Of a DNA stretch of 59,734 nt, positions 1 through 8,662 are shown piece after piece; the first letter of the stretch is position 1, and every line of letters starts with the position of its first letter. The notes beneath the pieces are model-generated. The model did no database searches. It was not told the DNA's origin and saw only the letters and a list, made by a program, of their open reading frames with translations. The stretch covers positions 1 through 59,734 of the forward strand of contig JACPDL010000005.1 of the NCBI GenBank assembly GCA_016184005.1. Reading direction: 5' to 3'. A program made the position numbers and the translations under genes. The DNA is from Candidatus Aenigmatarchaeota archaeon. GTDB lineage: Archaea > Aenigmatarchaeota > Aenigmatarchaeia > GW2011-AR5.

Positions 1-30
1 AGCTAAATCGATTCATACGGATTCGTTCCT

Positions 31-75
31 GCAGGATGCACTAAACGTTCTAGCTTTGCTGGAACAGCATCCTGC
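31..75. repeat. Nested inverted repeat upstream of pheS
   Basis: Nine-bp arms GCAGGATGC and GCATCCTGC enclose a second hairpin, GTTCTAGC-TTT-GCTGGAAC (8 pairs, one of them G-T). It lies about 90 bp before pheS and at least 31 bp from the window edge. Its plan of a short stem, C-G closing pair and 3-nt loop resembles the hairpins near 29.5, 43.8 and 49.7 kb. Confidence 0.75.
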
Positions 76-105
76 ATTTTATTATTGTCTGTTAAGAATT
101 AGCAT

Positions 106-126
106 CCACCGTCTGAAGACAGGTGG
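106..126. repeat. Short hairpin with a covarying copy at 50641
   Basis: Arms CCACCGTCT and AGACAGGTGG flank a GA loop. A second copy at 50641-50661, on the other strand, differs by one G-C to A-T base-pair swap, so the stem is preserved. It sits about 40 bp before the pheS start and could be part of the 5' leader or a terminator of an upstream gene outside the window. Confidence 0.7.
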
Positions 127-164
127 AATTCGTTTTTAAAATATGAGTAAACAAGAGTGATATC

Positions 165-1418
165 ATGCAAGAATATACACTGACTGATGAAGGAAGGAAT
201 TACCTCAAGTATGGGCTGCCTGAAATGCGTTTAATTGAATTGCTTATGTCCGGGCCTGTAGATTTCACTGAAGCGAAGGAAAAGGTAGAGAACTTTTCCA
301 TAGCTCTGCAGTGGGCAAAAAAGCATGGCTGGATTAAAATAGAAAACAACAAGCTTGCACTTGTCAAAAATCCGAAAAATATACCGGAGTACGAAGCGTT
401 AAAGAAACTTGCAGGCGGGGATCATGTAGAAAACCGTTTGCTTGATGCACTGGTACAAAGAAAGCTCATAGAAAAACAGAGAGAAACGGCTGTAAAGAAA
501 GCCGAGAAACTCGCGGGCCAAGAAGTTGCGAACCTCACTGAAGATTTGATAAAAACGAAATACTGGAAACAGGTAAAACTGAAGCCTTATAATGTCGAAC
601 TCGCGGGCACTAAAATCTATCCGGGCAAAACACACTTGCTTTCTTTCTATATACAGAAGATAAGGAACATATTCTTTGATCTTGGGTTCAAGGAAGCCAG
701 GGGACCTTTGCTGGAATCAAGCTTCTGGAACTTCGACGCGCTTTATCAGCCGCAAGACCATCCTGCGCGTGAAATGGCAGATACGTTTTATATGAAAACC
801 CCGGAATCCTGCAAATTACCGGCGGAAAACGTTGTGAATGAGGTCAGAGAAGCGCATGAAAAGGGCGGTAATACGGGCTCGTCTGGCTGGGGATATAAAT
901 GGAACAGGGAAGTAGCAAAGAAAGCTGTAATGCGTACCCATGCGACAGCAGTTTCTGTTAGAGAACTAAGCAAGTTAAAACCACCCGCAAAAGTTTTCTG
1001 CATAGGCAGAGTTTTCAGGAACGAGACACTGGATTACAAGCATCTGCCCGAATTCACGCAAGTAGAAGGTATTGTTGTTGATGAGAATGTTACTTTTCGT
1101 GATTTGCTCGGGTATCTAAAGGAGTTCTATACACGCATGGGGTTCAAAAAAATAAGATTCAGGCCGGCATACTTCCCTTACACTGAAATGTCCGCAGAAC
1201 CGGAAGTGTATTTTGAAGAGAAAAAAGAGTGGATAGAACTGGGCGGATCAGGCATATTCAGGCCCGAAGTTACACAGCCTCTGGGGATAGATGTACCGGT
1301 CTTGGCGTGGGGATTAGGCCTTGAAAGAACAATCGCTTTGAAGCATGGCATAAATGACGTCAGAAATTTCTACTGTAAAAATGACCTGAAACTGCTAAGG
1401 GAAATAAACATGTGGTAA
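165..1418 (+). CDS. pheS: Phenylalanyl-tRNA synthetase alpha subunit
   Basis: Catalytic subunit of the (alpha-beta)2 enzyme that charges tRNA-Phe in the cytoplasm. The first 100 or so residues look like the winged-helix tRNA-binding extension of archaeal/eukaryotic alpha subunits. Class II motif 2 is around residues 278-300 (GRVFRNETLDYKHLPEFTQ, with the catalytic Arg), and motif 3 is GLGLERTIAL near 384. At 417 residues it is near the usual length for small archaeal forms. The start ATG follows GAGTGATATC. It overlaps the beginning of the pheT reading region closely, as expected for a two-gene operon making stoichiometric subunits. The call is firm. Confidence 0.97.
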   Translation: MQEYTLTDEGRNYLKYGLPEMRLIELLMSGPVDFTEAKEKVENFSIALQWAKKHGWIKIENNKLALVKNPKNIPEYEALKKLAGGDHVENRLLDALVQRKLIEKQRETAVKKAEKLAGQEVANLTEDLIKTKYWKQVKLKPYNVELAGTKIYPGKTHLLSFYIQKIRNIFFDLGFKEARGPLLESSFWNFDALYQPQDHPAREMADTFYMKTPESCKLPAENVVNEVREAHEKGGNTGSSGWGYKWNREVAKKAVMRTHATAVSVRELSKLKPPAKVFCIGRVFRNETLDYKHLPEFTQVEGIVVDENVTFRDLLGYLKEFYTRMGFKKIRFRPAYFPYTEMSAEPEVYFEEKKEWIELGGSGIFRPEVTQPLGIDVPVLAWGLGLERTIALKHGINDVRNFYCKNDLKLLREINMW

Positions 1419-1420
1419 TT

Positions 1421-3052
1421 ATGGCTGTAGTCGAATTTTCGCTAAAGGATCTGGATAAGCTTGCAGGAAAGAAGCTCACAAAGGAACATCTTGAAAAGAT
1501 ACCAATGATGGGCTGCCCGCTTGAGAAGTTGGAAAAGGATAAAGTACTCTATGAAGTATTTCCTAACAGGCCTGATATGCTTAGCACTGAAGGATTTACA
1601 AGAGCCGCAAGAACTTTCTTAGGATTTTCAAAAGGCTTGGTATCTTACAAGACATTACCTAGCGGCATCAGGCTTCACGTAGAGAAGTCAGTTTCTAACG
1701 TGAGGCCGCATATAGCGGCTGCTGTTGTCAGGAATGCAAGGCTGACTCACGATGTTATTGCTTCTCTAGTACAGGTCCAGGAAAAGATCCATGACACGAT
1801 GGGCAGGAAAAGGAAGAAAGTAGCCATCGGACTTCATGACTTAGACAAGGTAAAACAGCCTTTCAGGTACAAGGCTGTAATGCCTGACGAAATAAAATTC
1901 ATTCCGTTAGGCAAGAAAGAAAAGATGACGCTTGGGGAGATAGAGAAAAAACACGAGAAGGGCGGATACGTTAGCATATTGAAACACGCAAAGAGATGGC
2001 CTGTTATAGTAGACAAAAACAACGATGTCTTAAGTTTCCCTCCTGTGATAAACGGCGAACTAACGCGCGTTACTGAAAAGACGAAAAACCTGTTCATAGA
2101 TATTACGGGGTTGCATGAAGGCGCAGTCAATCATGCACTTAACATTATAGTCACTTCGCTTGCAGAAAGAGGTTTCAAGATAGAGACTGTCAGTATTAAC
2201 AAGAAAAAAACGCCTAATTTGAATCCAAGGAGAATACTAGTAAATCTGGATTACGTTAACAAGTTGCTTGATTTAGACCTTTCAAAGTCTGAGTTTACTG
2301 AAACAATAGCAAGAATGGGTTTTGGATTCGACGGAAAATATGTACTAGTCCCATGCTACAGGGCTGACATAATGCATGAAATTGATGTTGTCGAAGATGT
2401 GGCTATAGGTCATGGTTATGAGAAATTTGAACCGCGCGTGCCAAAAGTCCCTACTATAGCACAACGCTACGACATGGAAGAATTCTCTGAATTCGCCAGC
2501 AATCTGATGAAAGGCATGGGATTCCAAGAAGCTGTTTCCATGATTCTTACAAACGAAATTGATGAATTCGAAAAGATGCTGATAAAGAAAGAGGACGCCT
2601 GCGAGACGCTAAATCCTGTTTCCGTGGAATGCACGATATGCAGGAAAAACCTGCTGCCATCATTAATGGATGTACTGGCGCAGAATCTTCACAGGGAATA
2701 TCCGCAGAAAATATTTGAAATAGGCTATACTGTCGTGCCTGATAAAGAATCAGAAACGGGCTCCATGGACATGCTGAAGCTGGCCGCAGTAATATCAAAT
2801 TCCAGGGTAAGTTATGAGGATATCTCTTCAGTCCTTGACGCTTTGCTTAATCAACTCGGCCTGTCCTATAAATTTAATCCGTTAAAGCACCCAAGCTTTA
2901 TAGAAGGCCGCGCTGCGGAAATTAAAATAGGGGATGAACAGTTTGGCACTATAGGCGAAATACATCCACAGGTCCTCAACAACTGGAAACTTGAGAAGCC
3001 TGTAGTTGCATTTGAGCTGGATCTGCAAAAAGTATTCTATTTGAAAAAGTGA
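1421..3052 (+). CDS. pheT: Phenylalanyl-tRNA synthetase beta subunit
   Basis: Structural and editing subunit of PheRS; it binds tRNA-Phe and hydrolyses mischarged Tyr-tRNA. At 543 residues it has the archaeal/eukaryotic length rather than the ~800 of bacterial forms. B1-like N-terminal, B3/B4 (editing) and B5 regions precede a catalytic-like C-terminal domain with IGEIHPQVLNNW near the end, the family's typical C-terminal signature. I chose the ATG at 1421, two bases after the pheS stop, over the in-frame GTG at 1412, because MAVVEFSLKDL matches the usual N-terminus. It is followed by a 166-bp convergent gap before the MinD gene. Confidence 0.96.
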   Translation: MAVVEFSLKDLDKLAGKKLTKEHLEKIPMMGCPLEKLEKDKVLYEVFPNRPDMLSTEGFTRAARTFLGFSKGLVSYKTLPSGIRLHVEKSVSNVRPHIAAAVVRNARLTHDVIASLVQVQEKIHDTMGRKRKKVAIGLHDLDKVKQPFRYKAVMPDEIKFIPLGKKEKMTLGEIEKKHEKGGYVSILKHAKRWPVIVDKNNDVLSFPPVINGELTRVTEKTKNLFIDITGLHEGAVNHALNIIVTSLAERGFKIETVSINKKKTPNLNPRRILVNLDYVNKLLDLDLSKSEFTETIARMGFGFDGKYVLVPCYRADIMHEIDVVEDVAIGHGYEKFEPRVPKVPTIAQRYDMEEFSEFASNLMKGMGFQEAVSMILTNEIDEFEKMLIKKEDACETLNPVSVECTICRKNLLPSLMDVLAQNLHREYPQKIFEIGYTVVPDKESETGSMDMLKLAAVISNSRVSYEDISSVLDALLNQLGLSYKFNPLKHPSFIEGRAAEIKIGDEQFGTIGEIHPQVLNNWKLEKPVVAFELDLQKVFYLKK

Positions 3053-3218
3053 TGCCTCACGGGTCATTTGTCAATCTTCTGAAAGGCGTTCGTGAAAATA
3101 AAATATTTTACCCGTCATGCGTCCCTTTTCTGTGGCTTCCACTTTCTGGGTCGTATATCGCGCATTGGATCGTCTTCAAGCGGCCGCTTCTTTTTTTTCC
3201 TTGGAAATCTTTCGATAT

Positions 3219-3980
3219 TTATCGCCTGAGAAGCAAGATCCTTCTGTACCAAGGTACGGGTATTTTGTACTCATAGCCGACTAGTTGTGCTGCAATGCTT
3301 CGCATTTTGTGTGCGGCTGGTGATTTTGGAGAGTGGTTTATTACAGGCGTGCGTCTTGATAATGCCCTTTGAACGCTGATATCTTCAGGAATTGTTGCCA
3401 GTATGTCTATGTTTTCGAGCATGCTTTGGATTTCAAATTTTGTCAGTTCGTGCGGCTTGCCTGTTGCGCGGTTTACAACAGCGCCGATGATTTTTGTGCC
3501 TGTTTGCTCTGCAAGCCTTGCTGCTTTTAACGCGTCAGTAACCGATGGAAGATCAGGGTTTGTTACAATAAGAATTTCGTCGGCTGTTTCCATGGCCGTG
3601 AGTGCTTCCCTGCCTAAGCCAGCAGCCGAGTCAAGCATTATTATTTCTGCATTGCCAAGAAGATCTAAGAGCGTATTTGATAGGTCGCGTATGTCTGCGC
3701 CGCGCAGGTCACGCATAGAAAGTCCCGCGGGAATTACTTTGAGGCCAGAATCATGCTCATAGATTGCATCTTTGATGGATGCATGCCCTTTGAGAACATC
3801 ATGAAGGGTTGTTGGGTACAATGGCACTCCAAGATGTATGCCAAGGTTTGGTGTTGTGAGGTTTGTATCAACAACTATTATGTCTTTGCCGATTTCTGCG
3901 ATTGCTGTTCCGATATTGGCGACAAGCGTCGTTTTTCCTGCTCCGCCTTTACCAGAAACGCAGGCTATGATTCTTGTCAT
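3219..3980 (-). CDS. MinD/ParA-family P-loop ATPase
   Basis: Deviant Walker A ATPase of the SIMIBI class. GKGGAGKTT near residue 10 carries the signature Lys of ParA/MinD proteins, followed by the switch region VVDTNLTTPNLG and Walker B IIMLDSAAG near 115. Bacterial MinD positions division sites; archaeal homologues bind membranes or position surface machines, and their partners vary. No MinC or MinE is encoded nearby, so the cellular role is open. The basic, hydrophobic C-terminus (PWYRRILLLRR) resembles a short membrane-targeting helix. It stands alone, convergent with pheT and divergent from the homing endonuclease gene. Confidence 0.85.
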   Translation of the reverse strand: MTRIIACVSGKGGAGKTTLVANIGTAIAEIGKDIIVVDTNLTTPNLGIHLGVPLYPTTLHDVLKGHASIKDAIYEHDSGLKVIPAGLSMRDLRGADIRDLSNTLLDLLGNAEIIMLDSAAGLGREALTAMETADEILIVTNPDLPSVTDALKAARLAEQTGTKIIGAVVNRATGKPHELTKFEIQSMLENIDILATIPEDISVQRALSRRTPVINHSPKSPAAHKMRSIAAQLVGYEYKIPVPWYRRILLLRR

Positions 3981-4093
3981 ACTGTATAATTACATTTGGG
4001 AAGATTTTTAAGCTGCTTCAGAGAGTCTAAAATCCTGAATATAGATTTCAGAATGACTAAAAGTATATCAGATCCTTTGAAAAATGAAGAAAT

Positions 4094-4849
4094 ATGAGTG
4101 CTGAATTAACAGAAGATATGGCAGAGTTTATCGGTATTCTACTAGGAGATGGTGGAATAAATAAAGGATTGAAAAATGTGGTAGTCCATAATGGTACCGA
4201 AGACTATTTTTATATGAATAACTATGTCAGATTGATGATTAAGAAATTGTTTAGTTTGGATGTAAAAGTAATAGATAGAAAGAGAAGAAATGAAATTCTA
4301 ATCAGAATTTCGTCTACTAAAGTATTTGGTCTGTTAACAAAGGATTATGGCTTATGGTCGGGTCCAAAACAAAATATTGGAATACCAGAAATTATAAAAA
4401 CTGCTTCTCAGGAAAATCGTTTTGCTTTCTTAAGAGGTCTTGCGGATAGTGACTTCTCGTTTATGTTTAAAAAGGGTGGTAAATATCCTATCGTACGAGC
4501 TAATTTTAAAAGTAAGAATCTAATAATTGACCTGAAAAGTATGTTTCTAGAATTAGGCTTTACTTGTTTTATAGAAACTGATAAAGAAAGAAGTTATAAA
4601 ACACGTTCGTGGATAACTAATGTTATTACTCTAAGCGGCCAAAAGAATTTATCAAAGTGGTTTAGTTACATAGGATCTTCCAATCCAAAACACTATACTA
4701 AATTTCTTATATGGAAATTAACAGGAGAATGTCAGCCATACACAAATTTGAAGCAAAGACTAAAAGTGTTAAAAAGAGTGGGCGCGACGGGATTCGAATT
4801 CGCGAATTATGGAGATTTCCTCAATAATTTCCCGCGACCCTCAGCTTAG
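4094..4849 (+). CDS. LAGLIDADG homing endonuclease, overlaps tRNA-Arg on the other strand
   Basis: A 251-residue two-motif LAGLIDADG protein. The motifs are FIGILLGDGG near residue 13 and FLRGLADSDFS near residue 115; the acidic residues would bind metal for DNA cleavage. One polypeptide with both motifs is expected to work as a monomer. The gene is visibly more AT-rich than its neighbours, a sign of recent arrival. Its last 24 codons run antisense through the 3' half of tRNA-Arg, and the TAG stop lies in the anticodon-loop sequence. That tail (GATGFEF...) is tRNA antisense rather than conserved protein. Such genes usually sit inside introns; this one lies beside its probable target. A short in-frame reading frame just upstream ends at ATGA on this start. 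Confidence 0.85.
   Translation: MSAELTEDMAEFIGILLGDGGINKGLKNVVVHNGTEDYFYMNNYVRLMIKKLFSLDVKVIDRKRRNEILIRISSTKVFGLLTKDYGLWSGPKQNIGIPEIIKTASQENRFAFLRGLADSDFSFMFKKGGKYPIVRANFKSKNLIIDLKSMFLELGFTCFIETDKERSYKTRSWITNVITLSGQKNLSKWFSYIGSSNPKHYTKFLIWKLTGECQPYTNLKQRLKVLKRVGATGFEFANYGDFLNNFPRPSA
4799..4830 (-). other. tRNA-Arg intron 2 (32 nt, T arm, position 53/54)
   Basis: The intron folds into a hairpin with AATTAT/ATAATT and GAG/CTC stems. Flanking it is a bulge-helix-bulge: central helix CGCG/CGCG, 5' bulge GG^A and 3' bulge AA^T. Cleavage between bulge bases 2 and 3 gives exactly the ends needed to rebuild the T stem and the TTCGAAT loop. Splicing would be by the archaeal tRNA endonuclease. The outer helix is weak, so the motif is the relaxed type. 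Confidence 0.85.
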
Positions 4850-4854
4850 AAGGC

Positions 4855-4869
4855 TTACACGCCAAAGCT
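4855..4869 (-). other. tRNA-Arg intron 1 (15 nt, anticodon stem, about 29/30)
   Basis: Excision joins TCA to GC and restores the fully paired anticodon stem TCAGC/GCTGA. The boundary can shift by one base because of flanking A residues. A relaxed bulge-helix-bulge is possible: GCAT pairs with GTGT (two wobbles), the bulges are CA^A and AA^G, and a GC/GC mini-stem has loop TTTG. At 15 nt it is among the shorter archaeal introns. Confidence 0.75.
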
Positions 4870-4925
4870 TGATGCTCTATCCAAACTGAGCTACGCGCCC
4901 ACAATTTACTATTCTGCAGAAAGTG

Positions 4926-4934
4926 ATTAATATT
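4926..4934 (-). promoter_or_regulatory. Possible TATA element for tRNA-Arg
   Basis: On the minus strand an AATATTAAT-type AT-rich hexamer is centred about 30 bp before the tRNA 5' end, within a less AT-rich stretch. The placement suits an archaeal TATA box. A second candidate, TTTAAATA, lies about 35 bp further upstream. Confidence 0.35.
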
Positions 4935-5138
4935 GCAGTGCGGCTTCCAATAAGGTATTTAAATTCTTCTTCCCGAATATTTATTGAAAAATATGCAGGC
5001 AAAGCAAAATCTGTTCATATGCTTGCTTAGCCCTGCTTCTGTCACTATCAAGCGGTAAGCTGCTTGATAAATGACGACTTCTTTTCATTTCTTATGATGT
5101 CGTCACAGGAGACTGTAAAAAACGGGAGGATGAAGAAA

Positions 5139-5348
5139 ATGGTAGATGCAGATATGGGGTACCTGAACGAGGGGTTTACTCCAATAGAACCAGGAAGACT
5201 TACGTTACCTGAAGACTGTAGAGCGTATAAAATGGCTCCACAAGACGGCGACAGCAAAAAGCCATCTTTTACCGGGGCTCGTACACCCGGTCTAAGAGCC
5301 CGCACGCGAGGTACAAAAGATCCGCCAGCTTTGCCTTATCAAGTTTAG
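5139..5348 (+). CDS. Hypothetical 69-residue protein
   Basis: I do not recognise a family. The start at 5139 is preceded by GGGAGG with 9-bp spacing, which favours it over ATGs at 5064 and 5130. The product has an acidic, proline-containing N-terminal half and a basic, arginine-rich C-terminus ending in PPALPYQV; there is no membrane segment. It lies alone between tRNA-Arg and the LeuRS gene, 52 bp before leuS on the same strand. An overlapping minus-strand frame of 85 codons is also open; I prefer this strand because of the ribosome-binding site. Confidence 0.4.
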   Translation: MVDADMGYLNEGFTPIEPGRLTLPEDCRAYKMAPQDGDSKKPSFTGARTPGLRARTRGTKDPPALPYQV

Positions 5349-5400
5349 AAATTTCTTCCTTTTTTAATTCCCTTTTATTATTGTATATCTAGGTATTGGT

Positions 5401-8229
5401 ATGGACTTCAAGAAAGTGGAGAAAAAATGGCAGAAAAGGTGGGAACGTGCTAAGATATTCGAAGCCGATGTGGAAAAGAGGAAGAAATTCTTTACATCGC
5501 TTATAATACCCTACGTCAACGGCGGGCTGCATATTGGGCATACATTCACGTTTACGAGAACTGATGCGTACGCGCGGTACAAGCGTATGTGCGGCTTTAA
5601 TGTTCTTTTGGCTCAGGGCTTCCACGCAACAGGCGAGCCGATACTTGGAACTGTAGAACGCATAAGAAATAACGACAAAAGTCAGCTCGAGACTTTTCGT
5701 ATCTATGGTGCTACGAAAACAGACATAAAGAACTTCAAGGGCAAAGGCGCTGAATATGTTGCACGGTTCTGGACAAAAAAGATAATAGAGGACATGAAAA
5801 GCGTCGGTTTCTCAATCGACTGGCGCAGGGTTTTCATCACAGCAATTTATCCGACTTTCAGCAGATTCATAGAATGGCAATATAACACTCTCAGGAAAAG
5901 GGGGTTTGTCACCCAAGGCACGCATCCTGTCATTTGGTGTCCACATTGCAAATCCCCTACAGGCGACCATGACAGGCTCGAAGGTGAAGGCGAATCACCC
6001 GTAGACTATACGTTGCTAAAGTTCTCAATGGGTGATAAAATATTGCCTGCGGCTACTTTGAGGCCTGAAACTATTTACGGGGTGACAAATATCTGGGTAA
6101 ACCCGGAATCAGAATATGTTGTTGCCAAGGTTGATGGTGAGAAATGGGTCATAAGTGAATCTGCAGCACAAAAACTAGGAGACCAGTTGAAGAAAGTCGA
6201 AATAATAGAAAGAATAAAAGGTGACGAGCTGCTGGGCAAAAAAGCAAAGGACCCCTGTGGCAATAAAGATATTTCTATACTGCCTGCTAGTTTTGTTGAT
6301 ACAGGAAATACAACAGGAATAGTAATGTCTGTGCCAAGCCACGCACCATACGACTGGGTGGCACTTAAGGAGCTCATAGAAAGCGGCGAACTGGAATTCT
6401 ACGGACTGGCAAAAAACGACGTAGAACCTGTTTCTGTTGTCAAAGTCGAAGGGTTTGGTGAACACCCGGCAATAGAAGTTGTGAAGCGTCTAGGGATAAG
6501 GTCGTCGAAAGAAATTGATAAACTCGATGAAGCAACAAGCATAGTTTACAAAAAGGAATTTCACTTTGGTGTTCTAAGGGACAACTGCGGCAAATATGCG
6601 GGCTCAAAAGTAAGTGAAGCAAAGGAAAAACTATTTCTTGATTTTATAGAAGCGGGAGCGGCAGATATAATGTGGGAGACAACCGGCAAGGTTGTTTGCA
6701 GATGCACAACAAAAAACTATGTGAAAATACTGGAAAACCAGTGGTTCCTGAAATTTTCTGACGAGAGCTGGAAGAAACTTGTGAGGAAATGCCTGGAGAG
6801 AATGAGGCTCTGCCCCGAAGAAGCAAGAACTAACTTCCTTAACACAATTGACTGGTTGAAAGACAAGGCTTGCGCGCGAAAGACAGGACTCGGCACGCCG
6901 TTGCCGTGGGATAAAGAGTGGATTGTTGAGACTTTGAGTGACTCGACAATTTACATGGCCTACTACACCATAGCAAGGCTAATTAATGAAAAAAAGATAC
7001 CGGCCAAAAAACTAACCGACGGTGTCTTTGACTATATCTTCTTCGGCAAAGGTGATGTAAAAAAAGTCTCCAAGTCTGTAAAACTGAATCTAAAACTGCT
7101 TCAACAAATGAGGGACGAGTTTGTTTACTTCTACCCGATGGACATGAGAAACAGCGGGAAAGACCTTATACAAAACCATCTTACGTTCTACCTTTTCCAT
7201 CATGTCGCTGTATGGCCTGAAAACATGTGGCCAAAAGCCATTGGTGCGAACGGTTACGTGAATGTCGAAGGCGAAAAAATGAGCAAGTCAAAAGGCAACA
7301 TACAGCCTCTCAGAGACATAATAAAGCAATTTGGTGCCGACTTGGTGAGAATAAACATTGCGGCGTCTAACGAAAATATGGATGACGCCGACTGGCGCGT
7401 TGAGGGCATAAAGAGTTTTCGAAGCAGGTACGAATTCCTTGAAGACCTGATAAAGAATACAAAAAAGGCCCGTGTAAAAGAGATGCGAAACGTTGATATT
7501 TGGCTTCTTAGCAGGCTGCAGAGGATTATACAGGAATCTACAAAGAACTATGAAATGCTGAAATTCAGAACAGCCGTGGGCTTTGCACTTTTTGACTCCA
7601 CAAACTTGCTTAAATGGTACCTGAAGCGCACGGGCAATGTTAGAAATTCTAATAGGCGTGCATTGCAAACCACACTGAATGCCATCGTAAAGATGCTGAC
7701 ACCTCTGACACCACACGTCTGCGAGGAGTTCTGGCAGATGTCTGGGGGAAAAGGCTTCATATCGGTCGCGGAGTGGCCGCGGTATAACCAGAGCCTTGTA
7801 AATATAGAATCGGAAATAGCTGAAATGCTCCTGGAGAATACAATGAAGGGTGTCGAAGAGATAAAAAAGATAGCAAAGATGGGAAGGATAAACAAGATAA
7901 CTCTTTTTGTTGCTGAAGACTGGAAATTCCGCGTGTACAACAAAGTCCTGCGGAACAAGGACAAAGGAATGAACGAAATAACAAAAGAGATAATGCAAGG
8001 TGAAGCCTACGGGCAAGCAACAGTGAATTTTATCCAGAATCTTTATCAAAGGCTAAACGAACTCAAGCCAATACTTCCCAGAAACAGGCAGATGCAGATA
8101 CTGAAAGAAGCCAAGAAATTTCTTGAAGCGGAATTCAACTGTCATGTGGAAATAGTTGATTCCAACAAGACAGAAAACAAAAAAGCCAAACAGGCTGCCC
8201 CGCAGAAGCTTGGGATATTGCTTGAATGA
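5401..8229 (+). CDS. leuS: Leucyl-tRNA synthetase, archaeal type
   Basis: Charges tRNA-Leu in the cytoplasm. At 942 residues it has the archaeal/eukaryotic domain order, with the CP1 editing domain inserted after the first zinc-binding region. Signatures are HIGH at about residues 44-47, WCPHCKSPTGDHD (zinc ligands) near 180, and KMSKS near 626 (EKMSKSKGN). The C-terminal region after about 790 is lysine-rich, as in archaeal LeuRS. The start ATG follows a T-rich leader with no clear ribosome-binding site. It converges with a small coiled protein gene, with 2 bp between the stops. Confidence 0.96.
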   Translation: MDFKKVEKKWQKRWERAKIFEADVEKRKKFFTSLIIPYVNGGLHIGHTFTFTRTDAYARYKRMCGFNVLLAQGFHATGEPILGTVERIRNNDKSQLETFRIYGATKTDIKNFKGKGAEYVARFWTKKIIEDMKSVGFSIDWRRVFITAIYPTFSRFIEWQYNTLRKRGFVTQGTHPVIWCPHCKSPTGDHDRLEGEGESPVDYTLLKFSMGDKILPAATLRPETIYGVTNIWVNPESEYVVAKVDGEKWVISESAAQKLGDQLKKVEIIERIKGDELLGKKAKDPCGNKDISILPASFVDTGNTTGIVMSVPSHAPYDWVALKELIESGELEFYGLAKNDVEPVSVVKVEGFGEHPAIEVVKRLGIRSSKEIDKLDEATSIVYKKEFHFGVLRDNCGKYAGSKVSEAKEKLFLDFIEAGAADIMWETTGKVVCRCTTKNYVKILENQWFLKFSDESWKKLVRKCLERMRLCPEEARTNFLNTIDWLKDKACARKTGLGTPLPWDKEWIVETLSDSTIYMAYYTIARLINEKKIPAKKLTDGVFDYIFFGKGDVKKVSKSVKLNLKLLQQMRDEFVYFYPMDMRNSGKDLIQNHLTFYLFHHVAVWPENMWPKAIGANGYVNVEGEKMSKSKGNIQPLRDIIKQFGADLVRINIAASNENMDDADWRVEGIKSFRSRYEFLEDLIKNTKKARVKEMRNVDIWLLSRLQRIIQESTKNYEMLKFRTAVGFALFDSTNLLKWYLKRTGNVRNSNRRALQTTLNAIVKMLTPLTPHVCEEFWQMSGGKGFISVAEWPRYNQSLVNIESEIAEMLLENTMKGVEEIKKIAKMGRINKITLFVAEDWKFRVYNKVLRNKDKGMNEITKEIMQGEAYGQATVNFIQNLYQRLNELKPILPRNRQMQILKEAKKFLEAEFNCHVEIVDSNKTENKKAKQAAPQKLGILLE

Positions 8230-8231
8230 AA

Positions 8232-8519
8232 TTAGAATCTCTCAAGGCTTTCGATGAGCTCTTTCTTGTCTTCGCATTTCTTCTTTAGTCTTTCAGTCAT
8301 GGAATCGAAGATTCCCGTTACATCGTCAAGTCTTTTCTGCAAGATCAGATTCTGCTTGTATAGTTCCAGTATTGCAGACCAGAGCTGGGCTACCTTGACT
8401 TCATCAGAATTCTTGTAAGACCCGCGATATTTAGCTACGCGCCTGATTATTGCATTAAGTTTCTCTTCGTCCTCAGGGGACAAATATTGTTTCCAGTCCT
8501 TTGTTGATTTAAACAGCAT
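8232..8519 (-). CDS. Hypothetical coiled-coil protein, 95 residues
   Basis: No family recognised. The sequence is strongly helical and charged, with heptad-like leucines from about residue 45 onward (LWSAILELYKQNLILQKRL), so a coiled coil or helical bundle is likely. There is no signal or membrane segment, and no cysteine pair. It is transcribed toward leuS and has its own AT-rich upstream region. It could be a small adaptor or nucleoid protein, but nothing in the sequence decides this. Confidence 0.6.
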   Translation of the reverse strand: MLFKSTKDWKQYLSPEDEEKLNAIIRRVAKYRGSYKNSDEVKVAQLWSAILELYKQNLILQKRLDDVTGIFDSMTERLKKKCEDKKELIESLERF

Positions 8520-8662
8520 ATGGTTACCTTCAATTTTCTATCAATATCGTCATTGTCTTTAAAAGCGTTTGCCGGGAAAAAAGTAGTAAATCGTTTGTAA
8601 TTGTCCCATACTGCCAAGAAAAGCGATTTAAGGGCTTTTGTTCAAGCTATTGAAGTGATTCC

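Larger units (their letters stand above)
4779..4900 (-). tRNA. tRNA-Arg(TCT) with two introns
   Basis: Removing a 15-nt and a 32-nt insertion leaves a complete 75-nt cloverleaf. It has acceptor GGGCGCG/CGCGCCC, D stem GCTC/GAGC, anticodon stem TCAGC/GCTGA with loop CTTCTAA (anticodon TCT), T stem GCGGG/CCCGT with loop TTCGAAT, and discriminator A. CCA is not encoded. The exons are 4870-4900, 4831-4854 and 4779-4798. The first intron interrupts the anticodon stem at about 29/30; the second lies at 53/54 in the T arm. Without the introns neither the anticodon stem nor the T stem can pair. A TATA-like element is about 26 bp upstream. Confidence 0.9.

Noticed and set aside
3049-3276. 75-codon frame after pheT
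   Set aside because: Overlaps the pheT end and runs antisense into the MinD gene; no start signal or recognisable pattern.
5048-5305. 85-codon minus-strand frame overlapping the 5139 gene
   Set aside because: No ribosome-binding site; the plus-strand frame has a well-placed GGGAGG.
7288-8049. 253-codon minus-strand frame
   Set aside because: Lies wholly inside leuS and has the composition of an antisense shadow.
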